A stretch of DNA of 64,000 nucleotides from QUBU01 sp014337915. GTDB taxonomy: Bacteria; Pseudomonadota; Gammaproteobacteria; Steroidobacterales; GCA-2729495. The position numbers and the translations under genes are program-made. Numbering within the stretch: position 1 is the stretch's first letter; every line of letters starts with the position of its first letter. Location: the NCBI GenBank assembly GCA_030263395.1, contig SZOW01000001.1, positions 62,001 through 126,000 on the forward strand, given 5' to 3'. The notes beneath the pieces are model-generated. The model saw only the letters and a program-made list of their open reading frames with translations. It had not been told where the DNA came from and did not search any database. This document shows positions 63,721 through 64,000 of the stretch, piece by piece.

Positions 63721-64000
63721 TGGCCAGTTGCATCGCCCGTTCCGCCGTCGCCGCCGCCCTGCTGGCGCTGGCCGCCTGCAGCAGCGTCGTCGGCCAGCAG
63801 CCGGGCGCCTACCCGGCGACCATCCCGCAGGAGCCGGCGCTGCCGCCCCCGGAAAGCGGCGCCGTGTACCGGCCGACCACGTCCATCGCCCTGTTCGAGG
63901 ACAACAAGGCGCGACGCGTGGGCGACACCATCACGGTGCGGCTCGCCGAGCGCACCCAGGCCTCGAAGAGCGCCAGCACGGACGCCAGCAAGGAGAGCAA
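63721..64000 (+). CDS. flgH: Flagellar L-ring protein FlgH, N-terminal part (runs off the right edge)
   Basis: 93 codons are visible. A lipoprotein signal ends in LLALAAC, and the mature part has YRPTTSIALFEDNKARRVGD and TITVRLAERTQASKSAST, the FlgH signature. FlgH forms the outer-membrane L ring. It begins 13 bases after flgG. Confidence 0.94.

Overview
The window is a high-G+C chromosomal segment from a gammaproteobacterium. The evidence is GreB, RdgC, Lhr, TrmO, a FlgM/FlgN/FlgA plus flgBCDEFGH flagellar locus with sigma-54 and sigma-28 promoter motifs, and PEP-CTERM-like proteins of the VPLPxxxWLFG type. A Nevskiales, Steroidobacterales or Chromatiales-like lineage is my inference; nothing here fixes the genus. 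Genes are packed tightly on both strands, often with 4-base overlaps. I saw no rRNA, CRISPR array, insertion sequence, transposase or prophage gene. Most of the window is core metabolism.

Layout. 1-1642: the start of a probable FAD-linked oxidase and an ExeA-like AAA ATPase. 1649-7029: lhr and moaA (minus). 7194-12393: quinone oxidoreductase, xdhC-like gene, moeA and an ABC exporter (plus). 12411-13526: alanine dehydrogenase (minus). 13662-15156: moaB, gloB and tRNA-Arg(ACG). With moaA, xdhC, moeA and moaB this is a molybdenum-cofactor neighbourhood. 15485-22362 (minus): zinc-ribbon protein, bactofilin, trmO, MscS-type channel, NamZ-like muramidase, DOMON-like protein and a PEP-CTERM-like protein. 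22428-29204: glutathione transferase, greB, a Tat-type DUF1838 protein, rdgC, a lipoprotein, a DUF418 membrane protein and a BNR/Asp-box secreted protein. 29253-33817: a TetR regulator with a tandem-repeat tail, divergent from an ABC ATPase and two permeases, with a palindromic operator between them. 33828-39541: DUF4136 lipoprotein, an orphan DGQHR protein, an MFS transporter, a second PEP-CTERM-like protein, a secreted HemF-like lipoprotein that looks catalytically degenerate, and a glycine-rich RRM protein.

39665-43021: DUF748 and a monooxygenase-fold gene (minus). 43193-56853 is a full glycogen cluster: glgP, glgX, glgB, glgC, malQ and glgA cover ADP-glucose synthesis, elongation, branching, debranching and phosphorolysis. 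An ackA-phosphotransacetylase pair sits inside it, bracketed by two direct copies of a 20-bp sequence. A universal stress protein follows at 56900-57337.

57497-64000: flagellar rod, hook and L-ring genes. flgA, flgM and flgN run leftward; flgB to flgH run rightward and leave the window inside flgH. The promoter motifs suggest the usual hierarchy: sigma-54 for rod and hook, sigma-28 for flgMN.

I did not find a clearly new multi-gene system. The best leads are the repeat-bracketed ackA-pta block, the HemF-like secreted lipoprotein, the orphan DGQHR protein, the KGP-repeat TetR regulator, and a set of promoter -10 boxes placed so close to start codons that the mRNAs may be leaderless.
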